A DNA stretch of 50,452 nt from Acidobacteriota bacterium (lineage in GTDB: Bacteria > Acidobacteriota > Terriglobia > 2-12-FULL-54-10), in the NCBI GenBank assembly GCA_016199675.1, contig JACQGE010000095.1, positions 1-50,452 on the forward strand. The letters run 5' to 3'. The notes beneath the pieces are model-generated. The model worked only from the letters and a program-made list of their open reading frames with translations. It had not been told where the DNA came from and searched no databases. The first letter of the stretch is position 1, and every line of letters begins with the position of its first letter. Position numbers and translations under genes: made by a program. Shown here one piece after another: positions 46,884 to 50,452 of the stretch.

Positions 46884-47957
46884 CTATTTTTCTTTTAAGC
46901 GCCGCAGGCATTCTTCATAGGGAGCGGTGGCGATCCCGCGCTCGGTGATGATGGCAGAAACATAGACATGAGGGGTCACGTCGAATGCAGGGTTGTGAAC
47001 AGCGACGCCTGCTGGCGCGATTCTCACCCCCTGGATCTCAGTGACCTCGGTCTCCGGCCGCTGCTCGATAGGGATCGCTTCGCCAGAAGGGATGGAAAGG
47101 TCTATCGTGGAAAGCGGAGCTGCCACGTAAAACGGGACTCCGTTTTCTTTTGCCAGCACAGCGACCGTATAGGTTCCAATCTTGTTGGCCACATCACCAT
47201 TGGCTGCGATGCGGTCGGCTCCTACCACCACACATCCAATTCGTCCTGAGTGCAGAAAATAACCGGCCATGTTGTCGGTGATGAGAGTCGTTGGAATGCT
47301 GTCCTTTTGCAATTCCCAGGCCGTCAGACGCGCTCCTTGGAGAAATGGGCGGGTTTCTAGGGCTATCACATCTATATTCTTTCCTAGACAGACCGCCGAA
47401 CGGATCACTCCCAGCGCAGTCCCGTAGCCTGCTGTGGCCAGCGTTCCTGCGTTACAGACCGTCATCACGGTTTTGCCTCCCGGCACCAGGGATGCCCCAT
47501 GTTGCCCCATCGCCTTGTTGGCCTCAATGTCTTCCCTTTGAATGGCCAGCGCTTCTTCCTGGAGGCGCTGCTGGATGTCATGAATCTCCGCCCCTTGAGC
47601 CAGGAGGTCATCAAATACCTTTTTCATGCGCCGGATGGCCCAGAATAGATTGACGGCCGTCGGCCGAGTCGCCGCCAGAGTATTGCAAATCTGATCAAAT
47701 TCTGTTTGCAGCGTATTCAAATCGCGCGTCTTGGAAGCCTGGATGCCGAGAGCAACGCCCATAGCGGCAGCCACGCCAATGGCCGGAGCGCCGCGCACGA
47801 CCATGGTCTGGATCGCCTCGGCCACTTCTAGATAGGTCCGGCAAAGACGGTATTCTTCCCGGTGCGGAAGCAGGCGCTGGTCAATCAAAACTATCCCTTC
47901 CGGCGTCCATTCCAGGGTTTTAACGGTATCGGCGGCTAGGTTCACAGATCCCTTCAA
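46884..47957 (-). CDS. mtnA: S-methyl-5-thioribose-1-phosphate isomerase
   Basis: [78 protein letters not shown]. Confidence 0.95.
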   Translation of the reverse strand: MKGSVNLAADTVKTLEWTPEGIVLIDQRLLPHREEYRLCRTYLEVAEAIQTMVVRGAPAIGVAAAMGVALGIQASKTRDLNTLQTEFDQICNTLAATRPTAVNLFWAIRRMKKVFDDLLAQGAEIHDIQQRLQEEALAIQREDIEANKAMGQHGASLVPGGKTVMTVCNAGTLATAGYGTALGVIRSAVCLGKNIDVIALETRPFLQGARLTAWELQKDSIPTTLITDNMAGYFLHSGRIGCVVVGADRIAANGDVANKIGTYTVAVLAKENGVPFYVAAPLSTIDLSIPSGEAIPIEQRPETEVTEIQGVRIAPAGVAVHNPAFDVTPHVYVSAIITERGIATAPYEECLRRLKEK

Positions 47958-47967
47958 ACCTCCTCTG

Positions 47968-48828
47968 CTAATTCCTCAAAGCGCGAAACTGATCTGTAGA
48001 AAAATAGAGCGCAACAAATATGAAAGCATTGTAGGCGAAATGCATGAGAAAGGGAGGCAACAAAGAGCCGGTTTTCCCTCGGCAGTAGGAAAACACTGCT
48101 CCAACAAAAAAGATGCCAGCGATCTCTCTCCACCCACCGCGCAATTGCGGGATGTGAATGGAAGCGAAAAGAAAGGCGGTCAAAAATACCGCCGGGATCA
48201 TCCCCCAGAGCTTCTCAAAGACTGGATAGAAAAAACCGCGAAACACCAGTTCCTCGACAAAGGGAGCCACGCAAACCCCAAAGATTGCCAGCAGGTAAGC
48301 CGACTGCGGGCTGGAAAATAACCGCTCAATCGGCAGTTGTTTCTCAGAAGAAAACGCAAGGTTGGCTACCACCGCTACGGCCACCCCGGCGGCAAGATAG
48401 AGACCCGGACGCGGCCTACGCAGCCATTTGATGGCTTCCCAGAAGCCGCGACGGTACTTTATCGTGATCACGAAGTAAATGAAGAACAACCACAACATTT
48501 CCCAACCGGCCTGCAGCAAGAGGACGAATGGCGTTCGGGTAAAGGCCTGTTGTAGAGTGATTCCCCAGGAGAATTGATGCCGGAGGGCCAGGAATATCAC
48601 GACAGCTACAACGTTGACCAGAATGAAGGAAAGGACAGCAAAAAGGACGAAGGCTCCTATATCGCCTAAGGACCAGGGGGTGTCCGGATCGGGAGTAGGC
48701 TGGGAAGGAGCAGGGGAAAGTGATTCGGGAGGGGCAGACTCTGCCGGCCAAAGCGAGAGTTGCGAACCGCTTTGCTCCGGAGAATGGCTATCCGGGAGGC
48801 CAGGCTGTTCTTGTTCAAGCTTATCCAT
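47968..48828 (-). CDS. CPBP family intramembrane metalloprotease
   Basis: [22 protein letters not shown] (EExxxR), [26 protein letters not shown]. Confidence 0.9.
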   Translation of the reverse strand: MDKLEQEQPGLPDSHSPEQSGSQLSLWPAESAPPESLSPAPSQPTPDPDTPWSLGDIGAFVLFAVLSFILVNVVAVVIFLALRHQFSWGITLQQAFTRTPFVLLLQAGWEMLWLFFIYFVITIKYRRGFWEAIKWLRRPRPGLYLAAGVAVAVVANLAFSSEKQLPIERLFSSPQSAYLLAIFGVCVAPFVEELVFRGFFYPVFEKLWGMIPAVFLTAFLFASIHIPQLRGGWREIAGIFFVGAVFSYCRGKTGSLLPPFLMHFAYNAFIFVALYFSTDQFRALRN

Positions 48829-49813
48829 ATTCGATTAGGGCCGCCGCCAATAAGGGAAGCAGAATTTCATGATGGCCCGTGAGGGCATACCCCTGGCCGG
48901 CTTCCAGCGTGGGCCGGCGCACGACATTTTCTAGGGGCCGGTAGTGTTGAAGGAAGTCCAGGTTTACGGTGGTGAAGTCCCGCAAGGGATGTCCTAGGTT
49001 GCGGACGACGGAGACGGCCTTCAGGAAAACCTCAGGCAAGATCACGGCAGAACCGATGTTCAGGTAAACCCCGCCGCCTTCCAAGCCTCGCACCAGGCTG
49101 GCAAACAGCAGAAAGTCGCGGTGGCTTGCACCGCCAATGGCGCGGCCATCGGCTAAAGGGTGATTGTGCGGAGTGTCGGTGCCAATGGCCACATGCACCG
49201 TGACGGGAATTTTGCGCCGGTAAGCCTGGAGTAAGAGACTATTGTCGGCATACTGCACCTGCAATGTGGAAGTGCTTTTGGAGGTGTCTGTGGGATTAGT
49301 CCACTTCTTCTGCAAAAATTCTCCAAGCCCCTCGCCGATTCCAATCTGGCGGCTGTCTGCCTCGGAGATTGCCTGATTCATCCAGGCTCCCGTTTCTTCC
49401 GCCATGCCAAATTGCCCGCCTGGAAGAACTGCATCCACCTCCTCGGAGGTGGAGCCGACTAGAGCGACTTCGAAATCATGAATCGCCGTGGCTCCGTTCA
49501 TGGCGATGCCGGTCACAAAACCCCGCTCCATCAGATCAATCAGGATGGGGCCGAGGCCTACCTTGACGACGTGGCCACCCAAGCCCCACAGAATCGGCTT
49601 GCCATTTTCCCAAGCCTGGCCGATGGCCTTCGTAACCGCGCGGAAGCTGTTGCCGGCCAGAATCTGTGGGAACGATTCCAGAAGACCTTTCAAGCCCTGC
49701 CCCTTCTCGTACGGGGAAGCGAACTGGCTGACGGTCACTTTGGCGGGGCGCTTGGCGAGCGGGATCGTCTTCAACCCCTTTCGGTCTAGCGGTTGTTGGT
49801 CGTAGATGGACAT
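48821..49813 (-). CDS. Deoxyhypusine-synthase-like family protein
   Basis: GGHVVKVGLGPILIDLMERGFVTGIAMNGATAIHDFEVALVGSTSEEVDAVLPGGQFGMAEETG; family assignment from memory of motif. Confidence 0.65.
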   Translation of the reverse strand: MSIYDQQPLDRKGLKTIPLAKRPAKVTVSQFASPYEKGQGLKGLLESFPQILAGNSFRAVTKAIGQAWENGKPILWGLGGHVVKVGLGPILIDLMERGFVTGIAMNGATAIHDFEVALVGSTSEEVDAVLPGGQFGMAEETGAWMNQAISEADSRQIGIGEGLGEFLQKKWTNPTDTSKSTSTLQVQYADNSLLLQAYRRKIPVTVHVAIGTDTPHNHPLADGRAIGGASHRDFLLFASLVRGLEGGGVYLNIGSAVILPEVFLKAVSVVRNLGHPLRDFTTVNLDFLQHYRPLENVVRRPTLEAGQGYALTGHHEILLPLLAAALIEYG

Positions 49814-49867
49814 GCGTGTTTTTTCTGCAACTCTGTGCCCCTGTAATTAACGCGAATTGTTTGCTGC

Positions 49868-50131
49868 TCATTCATATACTTCCCGCCGGTGACGGACGCG
49901 GTAGAAAAAGAGCAGCCGACCCTCGATGTCGAACCGAATGCGATAATCACCCACCCGAAACCGCCAGCGTCCTGGCCCGCTCTTGCCCACGAGTTTCCGG
50001 CCGTGCTGGAATGGGTCCTTCAGCAATTTCGTCTCGATGGCGCGCAGGATTCGGGCCTGAACCGAGGGTTCAAGCTTCTTGAGATCAGCCGCAAACTGAC
50101 GCGTGTACCTCGCTTCAAAAGCGGTTGCCAT
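49868..50131 (-). CDS. RelE/ParE-superfamily toxin
   Basis: YTRQFAADLKKLEPSVQARILRAIETKLLKDPFQHGRKLVGKSGPGRWRFRVGDYRIRFDIEGRLLFFYRVRHRREVYE. Confidence 0.9.
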   Translation of the reverse strand: MATAFEARYTRQFAADLKKLEPSVQARILRAIETKLLKDPFQHGRKLVGKSGPGRWRFRVGDYRIRFDIEGRLLFFYRVRHRREVYE

Positions 50132-50132
50132 T

Positions 50133-50363
50133 TTAACGCAATTTCTTGTTTGCCAAGGCCAGTTTCAGTTCGCTGTGGGTCAGGAATCGGCCGCGCTTGA
50201 TCTCGCGCGCCCCGTGCTTCAAACTCCGCTGGAATTCCGGGTCGGACTCTTCAAGCAAGGTATCCAAGAAGTCTTCGACATCTTCATATTGATCGGCGTG
50301 TTGCTCGACAAAATCCTGGACGCTCAAAAGAACTCCCACCGGAATATTGCGGCGAAGCACCAC
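50133..50363 (-). CDS. Putative antitoxin cognate to RelE-type toxin
   Basis: 76-aa ORF immediately upstream of the toxin on same strand, acidic helical sequence. Confidence 0.65.
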   Translation of the reverse strand: MVLRRNIPVGVLLSVQDFVEQHADQYEDVEDFLDTLLEESDPEFQRSLKHGAREIKRGRFLTHSELKLALANKKLR

Positions 50364-50452
50364 AAATCGTTCCTTGTCCCGCAGGTCTCGCAGGATACGG
50401 CCTAATTGTGTTATCAGAGTTTATGCCGTATTCGCTTTCGTCTTGATTCCCT

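Noticed and set aside
1-50452. CRISPR array search
   Set aside because: Dispersed palindromes are not regularly spaced with unique spacers, and no Cas genes are visible.

Overview
The window is about 50 kb of ordinary, gene-dense bacterial chromosome. Lineage-typical domains (a VWFA protein of the acidobacterial type and a C-terminal domain of the Solibacter TIGR03437 type) suggest Acidobacteriota; this is inference. The centrepiece is a near-complete hopanoid locus on the minus strand: ispH-shc-hpnH-hpnA-hpnG-[zinc alcohol dehydrogenase]-hpnC-hpnD-hpnE (42614 down to 31853). An MDR/polyol-dehydrogenase-like gene is embedded in it and is a candidate for an undefined side-chain reductase. Other recognisable genes: pncA/pncB, FAH-family, XRE regulator, AI-2E permease, SDR, tsaE, nnr, AIPR, YugP-type peptidase, PA0069-type radical SAM, exported truncated haemoglobin, fused E1 alpha/beta oxo-acid dehydrogenase, UDG, tRNA-Leu(UAA), pyruvate kinase, a large BNR-repeat exported protein, HicBA, ruvX-mltG, mutY, S41 protease, OmpA-like porin, mtnA, CPBP protease, a deoxyhypusine-synthase-like protein and a RelE-type TA pair. 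Between genes there are several families of short palindromic repeats, including a two-hairpin REPIN-like composite. A separate repeat abuts or lies just past the stop codons of minus-strand genes. A roughly 62-bp duplication of the pyruvate kinase 3' end flanks a truncated DNA methyltransferase, which looks like a decayed insertion. No CRISPR array, rRNA or intact transposase was seen. All calls come from reading the sequence and ORF translations; no searches were run.
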